From: Terracoccus luteus
Lineage (GTDB): Bacteria > Actinomycetota > Actinomycetes > Actinomycetales > Dermatophilaceae
NCBI RefSeq assembly: GCF_003635045.1
Contig: NZ_RBXT01000001.1
Coordinates: 2,108,001 to 2,172,000 of the forward strand
Direction: 5' to 3'
DNA length: 64,000 nt
A program made the position numbers and the translations under genes. The notes below the pieces were generated by a model. That model did no database searches, was not told where the DNA came from, and was given only the letters and a program-made list of their open reading frames with translations. Positions 52,948 through 63,270 of the stretch are shown piece after piece. Every line of letters begins with the position of its first letter. Position 1 is the stretch's first letter.

Positions 52948-53583
52948 ATGAGTGCCGACCGATCAGACCGCTCCCGCACCCGCATGACGGGCCCCGAGCG
53001 GCGTGAGCAGCTCATCAGCGTCGGCCGACGCCTCTTCGCCGAGAAGGGGTTCGAGGCGACGACGGTCGAGGAGGTCGCCTCGAGCGCGAAGGTGAGCAAG
53101 CCCGTCGTCTACGAGCACTTCGGCGGCAAGGAGGGCCTCTACGCCGTCGTCGTCGACCGCGAGATCCAGATGCTGCTCGGCGGCATCGGCAACGCGCTGC
53201 AGGAGGGCGACAGCGCCCGGATCCTGCTCGAGCGCGCGACGCTGGCCCTGCTCGACTACATCGAGCAGCACACCGACGGGTTCCGCATCCTCACCCGCGA
53301 CTCCCCCACCGGGCAGTCGACCGGCACGCTGTCGAGCGTGCTCGGCGAGGTCGCGGGCCAGGTCGAGCACCTGCTCGCGGCCGAGTTCAAGCAGCGTGAC
53401 CTCGAGACGAAGTCGGCCGCCATCCATGCGCAGATGCTCGTCGGAATGGTCGCCCTCACCGGTCAGTGGTGGCTCGACCAGCGCAAGTTCAAGAAGGACC
53501 AGGTGGCCGCCCACCTCGTCAACCTCGCCTGGAACGGCCTCGCCGGGCTGGAGCGTCACCCTCGCTTGCTGACGACGCGCTGA
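52948..53583 (+). CDS. TetR-family transcriptional regulator
   Basis: Several in-frame ATGs are possible (52936, 52939, 52948); 52948 gives 211 residues. The HTH domain at about 15-60 is typical: REQLISVGRRLFAEKGFEAT, TVEEVASSAKVSKPVVYEHF, GGKEGLYAVV. The ligand domain (from about 70) resembles those of regulators beside glmU in mycobacteria (the Rv1019 position), where the same order glmU, tRNA-Gln, TetR occurs. Target and ligand are unknown. It converges with the ECF fusion gene. Confidence 0.88.
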   Translation: MSADRSDRSRTRMTGPERREQLISVGRRLFAEKGFEATTVEEVASSAKVSKPVVYEHFGGKEGLYAVVVDREIQMLLGGIGNALQEGDSARILLERATLALLDYIEQHTDGFRILTRDSPTGQSTGTLSSVLGEVAGQVEHLLAAEFKQRDLETKSAAIHAQMLVGMVALTGQWWLDQRKFKKDQVAAHLVNLAWNGLAGLERHPRLLTTR

Positions 53584-53594
53584 GGCGCCGCCGG

Positions 53595-56153
53595 TCAGCG
53601 GGCGTCTGCGGCGTCGTCGGTGGTGTCGGATGCCGGGACGCTCGGGTCGGTCGTCGCCGCCCCTTCGGTGGCGGTCGAGTCGGTCTTGGGGGCGTCGGTC
53701 TCCGTCGAGTCCGACGTGGTCGAGTCGGTCTTCGTCGAGTCCGTCTTCGTCGAGTCGCTCTTGGTGGAGTCCGACGTGGTCGAGTCGGTCTTCGTCGAGG
53801 CGCTCTTGGTGGAGTCCGACGTGGTCGAGTCGGTCTTCGTCGAGTCGCTCTTCGTCGAGTCCGTCGTACCAGCGCCGGCGCTGTCCGAGCCGGTGCTGCC
53901 GGAGTCCTTCGTGCCGGAGTCCTTCGTGCCGGAGTCCTTCGTGCCGGAGTCCTTCGTTCCCGAGTCGTCCGACGAGGGAGCGCTGTCGGTGCCGGACGTC
54001 GCGCCGTCATCGCGAGGCGTGCTGCTTCCCGACCCACCGGCCACGGAGTCGGCAGCCGGCAAGGACGAGGTGCTGCCCCCGCCGGTCGACGTCGACGAGC
54101 CGCCCGACGTGGTGCTGCCGGACGTGGTGCTGCCGGACGTGGTGCCGCCCGATGCGCTCCCCGACGGGGCCGGGTCGGCGACGACAGGGCTGGGCACCGG
54201 CGGCGCGGGCGCGGGGTCGGGGGTCGACGCCGGGGGTTCAGACGGCGTGGTCGGCGTGACGGGCGTGACGGGGGTGGACGGCGCCGCGGGCACCGGGTCG
54301 GATACCGGAGGCGTGACGACGACGGGCTGGTCGGTGACCGGTGCGGTTGACGTGTCCCCGGTGGACCCGCCCGACGCGGCGGTGCCGCCGCCGGTCGAGC
54401 CCGTGGAGGTACCGCTGGTCGCGCCACCCGTCGTCCCGGTGGAGCCGGTGGAGTCGGTGGAGTCGGTCACAGTCCCCGTCGCCGTGTCGCCCGTGCCGGA
54501 CGTCGTGTCGCCCGTACCGGACGTCGTGCCGGTCGAGGGAGCGGTGCCCACGCCCGAGTCGGTCGAGCCGGTCGAACCACCGGGGAGGACGACACCGCCG
54601 AACGGCGGAGGCGTCGTGATGGGCTGGCCACCGCCGAGCACCGGGAGGGTGACCGGGCTCAGGCCGGATCCGGCGTCGGCGACCCCGCCGAAGGCCGAGG
54701 GCAGGGTGGGCGCGCCGGGCGAGATGACGGTGATGCCACCACCGCTTCCGCCGAGGACGGCGCCACCGGCGGACGTCCCCGTGGCGGCCGACGACCGCGC
54801 CGGGGCGGACGGGGCCGGGCGGGCGGCCGGGGTCGAGTGCGAGACGGCAGGAGACAGGGACGCGCTGAACGCGACAGTCGGGGCCTCGGCGGCGGCGGCA
54901 CTGGGGGCGACCCCCAGCCCGAGCGCGAGCCCGGCGACCAGCGGGGTGAGGGCGGCGCCGGCGGAGGCGGCGACCGTCGTCGAGGCGGCCGCGGCGGCGA
55001 CCGGAGCGGCGATCGTGGCGACCGGCAGCAGGGCGGAGCCCGCGCCGACGGCGGCGCACAGGCCTCCCGAGGCGGCGCCGGCGGCCACCGCACCGCTCGC
55101 GGCAGCGGCCCCGGCCGCACCCGCGGCTCCTGCCGCACCACCGGCGGCCGCACCGGCACCCGCCGCCACCGTGCTGCCGGCAGCCCCGGCCGCGCAGCCG
55201 GCCGCACCAGCGGCGCCGGCACCAGCGGCTCCGGCCCCACCGGCGACGGCCGCGCCACCGGCCGCGCCGGCAGCGCCCGTGGCCACGCCACCCGCCGCGC
55301 CGCCACCGGCACCGAGACCGAGGCCGGCGATCGCGCCGCCCCCGAAGCCGCCGAGCAGCTGCGGGGTGGCGAACGCCGCGATGAGCACGATGGGCCCGAC
55401 GAAGGCACCGAACTGCACGTTGAGGTCGCGCAGGCTGGCGTCGAGGCGCGTCGTCAGCGGGCAGACGAGCAGGTGCGCCTCCATGCGGCGGCGCTGACCG
55501 GCCCGCAGCCGGCCCTGCACGTGGGCACCGAGGTGGTCGATGGCCCAGCGGCACTCCTCGTCGTCGGCCAGTCGCGACGAGCGAGAGGCGACGGCGTCGA
55601 GGTAGTAGGCGCGGAGGCCGTCTCGGGCGCGAGAGGCGCGGGCGCTGACGGTGTTCGCAGTGATGCCGAGCAGCGGCGCGACGGTGCGCGGGGCCGAGCC
55701 CTCGACGGTCGTGTGCCACAGCAGCTGCTGGTCGTGCTCGGGCAGGCGACGGAAGGCCTCGCGCACGAGGCCCGGGTCGAGGTCCTCGACGTCGAACTCG
55801 ACCGAGGTCAGCCGCTCGAGCGTGTCGTCGTCGGCCGGCACCTCGCGCAGCTCCTGACGGCTCCGGTCGACGGCGACGCTGCGCACGGCCGAGAGGAAGT
55901 AGGCGCGGAAGTTCGTCTCCGGACCCTTGCCCTCGCGGAGCAGACCGAAGACGCGCACGGCGGCGGCCGCGACGATGTCCTCGGCAGAGGCACGCCCGCG
56001 GTGTCGTCCGGCGACGGAGAGCGCGACCGCGAGGTGGCGACGCCACAGCTCGCCGAAGGCGTCAGCCGCTCCGGACCGTGCACCCATCAACAGCTCGTCG
56101 TCGGTCGCCCCGTCCAGGGCTCCCGCCGGCCACACCACTGCTTCTGCAGACAA
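53595..56153 (-). CDS. ECF-type sigma factor fused to membrane segment and long Ser/Thr-rich tail
   Basis: I choose the TTG at 56153, which has GAGGGAG seven bases upstream, giving 852 residues; the open frame upstream has no family features. Residues about 18-95 are sigma region 2 (DELLMGARSGAADAFGELWR, ASAEDIVAAAAVRVFGLLRE) and 128-185 region 4 (RRLPEHDQQLLWHTTVEG, ITANTVSARASRARDGLRAY). Next comes a degenerate zinc anti-sigma-like stretch (HLGAHVQGRL, MEAHLLVCP: HX3C kept, second Cys missing), a hydrophobic segment at about 245-265, an Ala/Gly-rich stretch, and about 400 residues of Ser/Thr/Pro/Asp-rich repeats. The tail would be outside the cell if the hydrophobic segment spans the membrane. 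Confidence 0.8.
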   Translation of the reverse strand: MSAEAVVWPAGALDGATDDELLMGARSGAADAFGELWRRHLAVALSVAGRHRGRASAEDIVAAAAVRVFGLLREGKGPETNFRAYFLSAVRSVAVDRSRQELREVPADDDTLERLTSVEFDVEDLDPGLVREAFRRLPEHDQQLLWHTTVEGSAPRTVAPLLGITANTVSARASRARDGLRAYYLDAVASRSSRLADDEECRWAIDHLGAHVQGRLRAGQRRRMEAHLLVCPLTTRLDASLRDLNVQFGAFVGPIVLIAAFATPQLLGGFGGGAIAGLGLGAGGGAAGGVATGAAGAAGGAAVAGGAGAAGAGAAGAAGCAAGAAGSTVAAGAGAAAGGAAGAAGAAGAAAASGAVAAGAASGGLCAAVGAGSALLPVATIAAPVAAAAASTTVAASAGAALTPLVAGLALGLGVAPSAAAAEAPTVAFSASLSPAVSHSTPAARPAPSAPARSSAATGTSAGGAVLGGSGGGITVISPGAPTLPSAFGGVADAGSGLSPVTLPVLGGGQPITTPPPFGGVVLPGGSTGSTDSGVGTAPSTGTTSGTGDTTSGTGDTATGTVTDSTDSTGSTGTTGGATSGTSTGSTGGGTAASGGSTGDTSTAPVTDQPVVVTPPVSDPVPAAPSTPVTPVTPTTPSEPPASTPDPAPAPPVPSPVVADPAPSGSASGGTTSGSTTSGSTTSGGSSTSTGGGSTSSLPAADSVAGGSGSSTPRDDGATSGTDSAPSSDDSGTKDSGTKDSGTKDSGTKDSGSTGSDSAGAGTTDSTKSDSTKTDSTTSDSTKSASTKTDSTTSDSTKSDSTKTDSTKTDSTTSDSTETDAPKTDSTATEGAATTDPSVPASDTTDDAADAR
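53676..53960 (-). repeat. Short tandem repeats in the tail of the ECF fusion gene
   Basis: 53901-53960 holds four 15-bp units (plus strand GGAGTCCTTCGTGCC) encoding KDSGT. About 53676-53865 holds many 9- to 12-bp units encoding DSTK, TDST and SDST. Both vary easily by slippage and stay in frame. They have no spacers and are coding, so they are not CRISPR. Confidence 0.8.
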
Positions 56154-56566
56154 TGCCGTCTCCCTCTGCGCACTCGCCGAGGACAGTGTGTCCTGTCGGA
56201 CGCACTCAGGGCCAGCAAATCCGCGATTCCCCCCGCGGATGAGCCGGCCCTGAGTCTGAACAGGTGTGACGCTTGTGTTCGCCCTCCGGGTGATCCCCTC
56301 CATCACTCGGAGGGCGAACGCAGCGGACGAGTGCAGGGCGGGCCACCCCTCCACGAGCAACCGGCCTGCACCGTCCGTACCAGTAAGACGAGCCGCCCCC
56401 GGTTTCGTGACGGCCGGATGACGACTTTCTCGAAAAGTTTTCGCGCGAGCACCGGCCGACCACGCCGGACCCCCGCGCCCGACCCGCAGACCGCGCCCAC
56501 CGGCATCCGTGACGCCCCGCCCCACCCACCCGGGTACGACCCCGTCGACCAGGGAGGATCCCACCG
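56154..56566. other. 413-base divergent intergenic region
   Basis: No gene is supported between the TTG of the ECF fusion gene and the photolyase ATG. Frames that stay open through it lack ribosome sites or family features. The only clear structure is the hairpin at 56280-56316. The promoters for both genes must lie here. Confidence 0.6.
56280..56316. other. Hairpin between divergent genes
   Basis: CGCCCTCCGGGTGAT and ATCACTCGGAGGGCG form a 15-bp stem with one mismatch (a G-U pair in RNA on one strand) and a 7-base loop. It lies about 127 bases before the ECF start and 250 before the photolyase start: a leader structure, an operator, or a barrier to divergent transcription. Confidence 0.45.
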
Positions 56567-58048
56567 ATGACCCGACGATGGCTCTTCGCCGACCAGCTCG
56601 GCCCCCACTTCGACGTCGGCCGCTCCGGCGTCCTGCTCGTCGAGAGCCGCTCCGCCCTCGGGCGTCGCCGCTACCACCGGCAGAAGCTGCACCTCATCCT
56701 GTCGGCCCTGCGCCACCGCGCCGCCGACCTCGGCGACTCGGCGGTGTACCTGCGCGCCGACACCTACGGCGAGGCCCTGGCCGAGCTCGGCGAGCCGGTA
56801 CGCGTCTACGAGCCGACGTCGTTCGCCGCGGATGCGTTCGTGCGCCGCCGGCTCGAGAGCGGCGAGGTCGAGTCGGTCGACCCGACCCCCGGCTACAGCC
56901 TGCGCAAGGACGAGTTCGCGACGTGGGCGGGCGACCGGCGCCGGCTGCGCATGGACGACTTCTACCGCTTCCAGCGCCTGCGCCTCGACCTGCTCATGGA
57001 GGGCGCCGACCCGGTCGGCGGGCGCTGGTCGTACGACGACGAGAACCGCGAGCCCCCGCCCAAGGGCAGGGCGACCCTCGGGGCGCCGGCGCCCTACCGC
57101 CCCCGCGAGGACGACATCGACGCCGAGGTGCGCGACGACCTCGACCGCTGGGAGCGCGACGAGGGCCTCGAGACGGTCGGGGCCGACGGGCCGCGCCTGT
57201 TCGCCGTGACGCGCCGCGAGGCGCTCGCGGCGCTCGAGCGCTTCGTCACCGAGCGGCTGGCCGGGTTCGGCCCGCACGAGGACGCCATGCTCAAGGGCGA
57301 CTGGGAGATGGCGCACAGCCTGCTGTCCGTGCCCCTCAACCTCGGCCTGCTCAGCCCCGTCGAGGTGGCCGAGCGCGCGGTGCAGGCGCACGCCGACGGC
57401 GACGCCCCCCTCGCCTCGGTCGAGGGCTTCGTGCGGCAGGTCGTCGGCTGGCGCGAGTACGTCTGGCACGTCTACTGGCACTTCGGGCGCACGTACCGCC
57501 GGCGCAACACCATGGCGGCGCGCACGTCGCTGCCCCCGTGGTTCGACGACCTCGAGGCCGACAGCGTGGATGCCGCGTGCCTGGGTGACGTGCTGGGCGG
57601 CGTGCGCGACCGGGGCTGGGTGCACCACATCCCCCGGCTCATGGTGCTCGGCAACTGGGCCGCCCAGCGCGGCTACGACCCCGACGAGCTGACGGAGTGG
57701 TTCCAGACCCGCTTCGTCGACGGCTACGACTGGGTCATGCCGGCCAACGTCGTCGGCATGAGCCAGCACGCCGACGGCGGCGCGATGGCGACCAAGCCCT
57801 ACGTCTCGGGCGGGGCCTACATCGACCGGATGAGCGACTACTGCGGCGGGTGCCGCTACGACCCGAAGAAGCGGGTCGGTGAGGACGCCTGCCCCTTCAC
57901 CGCCGGCTACTGGGCCTACCTCGACCGCAACGCCGACCGCCTCGAGGGCAACAACCGCATGGCCCGCCCCCTGCAGGGGCGGCACCGGCTCAAGGACCTC
58001 CACGAGGTCGTCGAGCAGGAGAAGGCCCGCGGCGACGACCCGCCGTGA
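56567..58048 (+). CDS. Iron-sulfur cryptochrome/photolyase (CryB/PhrB-like, (6-4) type)
   Basis: The ATG follows an AGGGAGGATC box. The 493-residue protein starts WLFADQLGPHFDVG as in the FeS-BCP family. C338, C426, C429 and C442 match the spacing (88, 3, 13) of the four cluster cysteines of Agrobacterium PhrB. The C-terminal catalytic domain has VEGFVRQVVGWREYVWHVYW, VHHIPRLMVLGNWAAQRGYD, and WVMPANVVGMSQHADGG for FAD and DNA binding. Such enzymes repair (6-4) photoproducts with light, using FAD, a lumazine antenna and a 4Fe-4S cluster. Confidence 0.94.
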   Translation: MTRRWLFADQLGPHFDVGRSGVLLVESRSALGRRRYHRQKLHLILSALRHRAADLGDSAVYLRADTYGEALAELGEPVRVYEPTSFAADAFVRRRLESGEVESVDPTPGYSLRKDEFATWAGDRRRLRMDDFYRFQRLRLDLLMEGADPVGGRWSYDDENREPPPKGRATLGAPAPYRPREDDIDAEVRDDLDRWERDEGLETVGADGPRLFAVTRREALAALERFVTERLAGFGPHEDAMLKGDWEMAHSLLSVPLNLGLLSPVEVAERAVQAHADGDAPLASVEGFVRQVVGWREYVWHVYWHFGRTYRRRNTMAARTSLPPWFDDLEADSVDAACLGDVLGGVRDRGWVHHIPRLMVLGNWAAQRGYDPDELTEWFQTRFVDGYDWVMPANVVGMSQHADGGAMATKPYVSGGAYIDRMSDYCGGCRYDPKKRVGEDACPFTAGYWAYLDRNADRLEGNNRMARPLQGRHRLKDLHEVVEQEKARGDDPP

Positions 58049-58061
58049 GCGGTCGGCGCCC

Positions 58062-58352
58062 TCAGGCGGCCGAGAAGGTGAGGCAGTCGGCCGGGTCCTT
58101 GCCGGCACCCACCGAGATGTCCTCGGCCGAGCACTCGAGGTCGGCGTTGTGCACGCACTCGGTGCGGTGGCAGGCGCCGACCATGGCCGTGCCGCCGTCG
58201 ACGCCGCCCTTGGCGTCACCGCCGACGTAGGTGCCGCAGGAGGCGGCCGAACCGGTGACCGTGATGGCGCCGGCCTGGCAGTCGTGGTCGTGGTTGTACG
58301 AGCAGCCGCTGACGCTGCACGTGCTGACGATGGGAAGGCTCAGGGTGGGCAT
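58062..58352 (-). CDS. DUF1540 protein with two Cys-rich repeats
   Basis: A strong AGGAGG precedes the ATG at 58352; the product has 96 residues. Two DUF1540 units are visible: CSVSGCSYNHDHDCQAGAIT at about 12-31 and ACHRTECVHNADLECSAEDI in the second half, each followed by a further Cys. Eight Cys and several His suggest metal binding. The function of the family is unknown. It converges with the photolyase gene, 13 bases apart. Confidence 0.85.
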   Translation of the reverse strand: MPTLSLPIVSTCSVSGCSYNHDHDCQAGAITVTGSAASCGTYVGGDAKGGVDGGTAMVGACHRTECVHNADLECSAEDISVGAGKDPADCLTFSAA

Positions 58353-58470
58353 GGTTCCTCCTGCAGTGCTGTCGCGAGAGTGCTCTGTGGAGCGACCATG
58401 CACCCGATTCCCTTGTGTGACAAGACAGGAGAGGCTGCCCTTACCGTCCCCGGTGTCAGACTCGACCGGG

Positions 58471-59334
58471 TCAAGAGCCGGCCCGACGGGCCACCGCGAA
58501 GGTGCGCGAGAACGGGAAGATGACGCCGAAATCCCTTCTCGGGTAGGCCTGCTCGAGCTCGGCGGCGTAGTCGGCCAGGAAGGCCTCGCGCTCGGCCGGG
58601 TCGGTCAGCACGCCGAGCACCGGGCGCAGTCCGGTCCCCCGCACCCAGTCGAGCACGGGGTGTGTGCCGTCCTCCGGCGTGTCGAGCACCTGCAGGTACG
58701 TCGTCTGCCACACGTCGACGTGCGGGGTGAGCGCGAGCAGCAGCGATGCGTACGTCTCGGGCTGCGCCGTCCCCGACGCGCGGTCGAGGCCCGGGGCGAG
58801 GTCGGCGGCCCGAGGATGCCGGGCGGCGACGGCCCGCATGAGGGCGTGCGAGGGCGCGTCGAAGTTCGACGGCACCTGCATCGCCAGGGTGCCGTCGGGG
58901 GCGAGGGCCCTGACCCAGCCCGGCAGCAGGCGCAGGTGAGTCGGCACCCACTGGAGCGTCGCGTTCGAGACGAGGAGGTCGACGGGCGCGCCGTGGCCCG
59001 CGGGGTCCCAGGCCTCGGCGCCGGAGTGCACCCACTCGACCCGGCCGTCGCGGTCCTGCTCCCGGGCGCGGTCGAGCATCTCGGGCGAGCTGTCGACGCC
59101 CACCACCCGCGCCCCCGGCCACCGGTCCGCCAGGGTGAGCGTGAGCTCGCCCGGTCCGCAGCCGAGGTCGACGACGAGCCGGGGCTCGGTCGTCGCGACG
59201 CGCGCCGCGCGGGCGACGAGCTCGTGGAAGGGGCGGCTGCGGTGGTCGCCGAAGTGGGCGTACTGGGCCGGGTCCCACGCCGAGGCCGTCGGGGCCGTCA
59301 GCGGTCGTGCGCCTGCTGTCTGGTCAGCATCCAC
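58471..59334 (-). CDS. tam: Trans-aconitate 2-methyltransferase
   Basis: The GTG at 59334 (AGGTGA upstream) is preferred to a TTG at 59361, because the latter lies within the operator-like repeat. The 287-residue enzyme starts at WDPAQYAHFGDHRSRPFHEL, the Tam signature, and has the SAM motif VVDLGCGPGELTLTLADRWP, then VSNATLQWVPTHLRLLPGWV and VQVP-type AMQVPSNFDAPSHALMRAVA. It methylates trans-aconitate, an aconitase inhibitor formed from cis-aconitate, and so detoxifies it. It is divergent from a MarR gene, the tam/tamR arrangement. Confidence 0.93.
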   Translation of the reverse strand: MDADQTAGARPLTAPTASAWDPAQYAHFGDHRSRPFHELVARAARVATTEPRLVVDLGCGPGELTLTLADRWPGARVVGVDSSPEMLDRAREQDRDGRVEWVHSGAEAWDPAGHGAPVDLLVSNATLQWVPTHLRLLPGWVRALAPDGTLAMQVPSNFDAPSHALMRAVAARHPRAADLAPGLDRASGTAQPETYASLLLALTPHVDVWQTTYLQVLDTPEDGTHPVLDWVRGTGLRPVLGVLTDPAEREAFLADYAAELEQAYPRRDFGVIFPFSRTFAVARRAGS

Positions 59335-59349
59335 CGGTGTCACCTGTTC

Positions 59350-59370
59350 TTTCGACGTCAAGACTCTTGA
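59350..59370. promoter_or_regulatory. Candidate TamR operator between tam and the MarR gene
   Basis: Three hexamers TTTCGA, TCAAGA and TCTTGA are spaced by CG and by one base; the last two form the perfect dyad TCAAGACTCTTGA (59358-59370). The same hexamer-CG-hexamer-N-hexamer layout recurs at 60311-60331. It lies between the two divergent starts. Confidence 0.6.
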
Positions 59371-59390
59371 TGGGTTCTAGGATCGTGCTC

Positions 59391-59897
59391 ATGACCGAGC
59401 CGGCCGACGACGTCGACGCCGTGGTGGCCGCGTGGCGCCGCGAGCGCCCCGACCTCGACGTGACCCCGCTCGAGGTGCTGTCCCGGGTGTCGCGCCTGGC
59501 CCGGCGGCTCGACCTCGCCCGCGGGTCGGCCTTTGCCGAGCACCTGCTCGAGGGGTGGGCCTTCGACGTGCTCTCGGCCCTGCGACGGGCCGGCGAGCCG
59601 TACGAGCTCTCGCCCGGCGCGCTCGTGCAGCAGACGCTCGTCACGTCGGGCACGATGACCAACCGGGTCGACCGGCTCGAGCGGAGCGGGTTCGTCGAGC
59701 GTCGCCCCGACCCGGGCGACCGTCGCGGCGTGCTCGTGCGCCTGACACCCGCCGGGCGCGACATCGTCGACGCGGCGATGGCCGACCTCATCGAGCAGGA
59801 GAAGTCGCTGCTCTCACAGCTCTCCCCCTCCGACCAGTCGCTGCTGGCGACGCTGCTGCGTTCGATGCTGGCGCCCCTGGAGTCACGCGAGCCCTGA
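59391..59897 (+). CDS. MarR-family regulator, TamR-like
   Basis: The ATG at 59391 has AGGATCG upstream; the 168-residue protein has the extra N-terminal helix and the WRRERPDLDVTPLEV motif of the UrtR/TamR group, then the winged helix: SPGALVQQTLVTSGTMTNRV, DRLERSGFVERRPDPGDRRG. In Streptomyces coelicolor TamR is divergent to tam and answers to trans-aconitate, citrate and related acids. The same divergent layout and the shared operator-like sites support this role. Confidence 0.85.
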   Translation: MTEPADDVDAVVAAWRRERPDLDVTPLEVLSRVSRLARRLDLARGSAFAEHLLEGWAFDVLSALRRAGEPYELSPGALVQQTLVTSGTMTNRVDRLERSGFVERRPDPGDRRGVLVRLTPAGRDIVDAAMADLIEQEKSLLSQLSPSDQSLLATLLRSMLAPLESREP

Positions 59898-59916
59898 CGC
59901 CCTCGCGTCACGCGCG

Positions 59917-60297
59917 TCACGACCGGCCACCGGGGGCGGACCGCTGCTGGAACTCCAGCCGGTTGCCCATCGGGTCGGTGGTGTGGAACCGCCGCAGCCC
60001 CGGGACGTTCTCGTCCCACGTGACGGGCCGGCCGGCATCCGCCACGGCGCGTGACAGGGCCTCGACGTCGACGACCGCGATGCCCGGGTGGGCCTTGGCG
60101 GCGGGTCGGAAGTCGGCCTCGATGCCGACGTGCACCTCGAGGCCGCCCTCGGCACGGAACCAGGCCCCGCCGCGGGCCCGCAGCGCCTCGGGCTTGGGCA
60201 CCTCGACGAGGCCGAGGAAGCCGACCCAGAACGCCCGGGCGTCGTCCTCGCACCCGGACGGGCCCGACAGCTGGACGTGGTGCAGCGACATCTCCAT
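59917..60297 (-). CDS. VOC-family (glyoxalase/bleomycin-resistance-like) protein
   Basis: The start could be ATG at 60297 or 60291, or TTG at 60306; 60297 gives 126 residues, possibly leaderless. The single VOC domain is clear: SLHHVQLSGPSGCEDDARAF, WVGFLGLVEVPKP, GLEVHVGIEADF, and the C-terminal TTDPMGNRLEFQQ with the metal-binding Glu. Function is open (glyoxalase, dioxygenase or resistance protein). The promoter region carries a near-perfect TamR-like operator at 60311-60331. Confidence 0.85.
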   Translation of the reverse strand: MEMSLHHVQLSGPSGCEDDARAFWVGFLGLVEVPKPEALRARGGAWFRAEGGLEVHVGIEADFRPAAKAHPGIAVVDVEALSRAVADAGRPVTWDENVPGLRRFHTTDPMGNRLEFQQRSAPGGRS

Positions 60298-60310
60298 GCC
60301 CGGCAATTTA

Positions 60311-60331
60311 TCTTGACGTCAAGATACTTGC
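60311..60331. promoter_or_regulatory. Candidate TamR operator upstream of the VOC gene
   Basis: The palindrome TATCTTGACGTCAAGATA (60309-60326) contains TCTTGA-CG-TCAAGA, followed after one base by ACTTGC. The layout matches the site at 59350-59370 in the tam/MarR intergenic region. It lies just upstream of the VOC gene start. Confidence 0.65.
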
Positions 60332-60340
60332 AAGGTCGGG

Positions 60341-62191
<1,851 letters not shown>

Positions 62192-62263
62192 GTCGGGCCC
62201 GAGCCTATGTCCGCCGCGCTCCCCCGCCGTAACCGGGAGGGTGGGGCCAGGATGCCGGGTGGC

Positions 62264-63202
62264 TCAGTCGCGCGGCCCGGCGACGACCTGAGCGCCGTGC
62301 ACCGGCCCCTTGGCCCGGCGCAGGTCGCGGCAGAGGTCGGCGGCGGCGAGCGACACCGAGAGGTCGAGGGCGGCCTCGTGGCTCTCGGTGACGAAGGCGA
62401 CGGTGGGGCCGCTGCCCGAGACGATGCCTCCGAGGGCCCCGAACTCGACGCCGGCGTCGCGCAGCTCGCGCAGGTCGGGCCGCAGCGAGAAGGCGGCGGG
62501 CTCGAGGTCGTTGTGCAGGGCCTGTCCGAGCGCCGCCGCGTCCCCCTGGCGCAACGCGGCCATAAGGTCGGGGCGCACCTGCGGCTCCGCGACGCTCTCG
62601 CCCGACTCCTCACGCATCCGGTCGAGCTCGGCGTAGACGGCGGGCGTCGACAGCCCCTCGTCGCTGATGGCGAAGACCCAGTGGAAGGTGCCGCGGGCGA
62701 GCACGGGCGCGAGCTGCTCGCCGCGACCGGTGGCCATCGCGGTGCCGCCGCTGAGCGGGAAGGTGACGTCGCTGCCGAGCACCGCAGCCATCTCGGCGAG
62801 CTCGTCGCGGTCGAGCCCGAGGGCCCATAGCTGGTCGCACGCGAGCAGGGCCGCGGCGGCGTCGGCCGAGCCACCCGCCATGCCCCCCGCGACGGGGATG
62901 TCCTTGTCGATGCGGATGCTCAGCGACTCGTCGACGCCGCAGCGCTCGGCGACGAGCTTGGCCGCGCGCACCGCGAGGTTGTCCTCGTCGGTCGGGATGC
63001 CATCGGCGTAGGTGCCGGCCGGGACGACCTGCCAGCCGTCCCACCGCGCGACCGACACCTCGTCGTGCAGCGACACGGCCTGGAAGACGGTGGCGAGGTC
63101 GTGGTAGCCGTCGGGCCGCAGGGCCCCGACGTGCAGCTGCAGGTTGACCTTGGCGGGCACGCGCACCGTGACGGTGCCCGGCAGGGTCGGCGCGGCTGTC
63201 AT
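62264..63202 (-). CDS. ispE: 4-diphosphocytidyl-2-C-methyl-D-erythritol kinase
   Basis: A 312-residue GHMP kinase. The N-terminal VRVPAKVNLQLHVGALRPDG and ATVFQAVSLHD are IspE hallmarks; the ATP loop is PVAGGMAGGSADAAAALLAC (residues about 95-115), and the C-terminal GGIVSGSGPTVAFVTES closes the fold. It phosphorylates CDP-methylerythritol in the non-mevalonate isoprenoid pathway, which feeds undecaprenyl phosphate, the carrier of the polysaccharide units. It lies 68 bases from rsmA, the usual order. Confidence 0.96.
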   Translation of the reverse strand: MTAAPTLPGTVTVRVPAKVNLQLHVGALRPDGYHDLATVFQAVSLHDEVSVARWDGWQVVPAGTYADGIPTDEDNLAVRAAKLVAERCGVDESLSIRIDKDIPVAGGMAGGSADAAAALLACDQLWALGLDRDELAEMAAVLGSDVTFPLSGGTAMATGRGEQLAPVLARGTFHWVFAISDEGLSTPAVYAELDRMREESGESVAEPQVRPDLMAALRQGDAAALGQALHNDLEPAAFSLRPDLRELRDAGVEFGALGGIVSGSGPTVAFVTESHEAALDLSVSLAAADLCRDLRRAKGPVHGAQVVAGPRD

Positions 63203-63270
63203 GTCGCCACCCTACGGTCTCGTCGGGACGGTCGTACGGGACCGCCCCGTCGTGGTGGGGTCCGAGGCGA

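Noticed and set aside
53676-53960. Possible CRISPR array
   Set aside because: Units are 9-15 bp, contiguous, in frame and without unique spacers. They are coding repeats.
53620-55497. Plus-strand frame with VES/VFVES repeats
   Set aside because: It mirrors the Ser/Thr repeats of the ECF fusion gene; no ribosome site or domain supports it.
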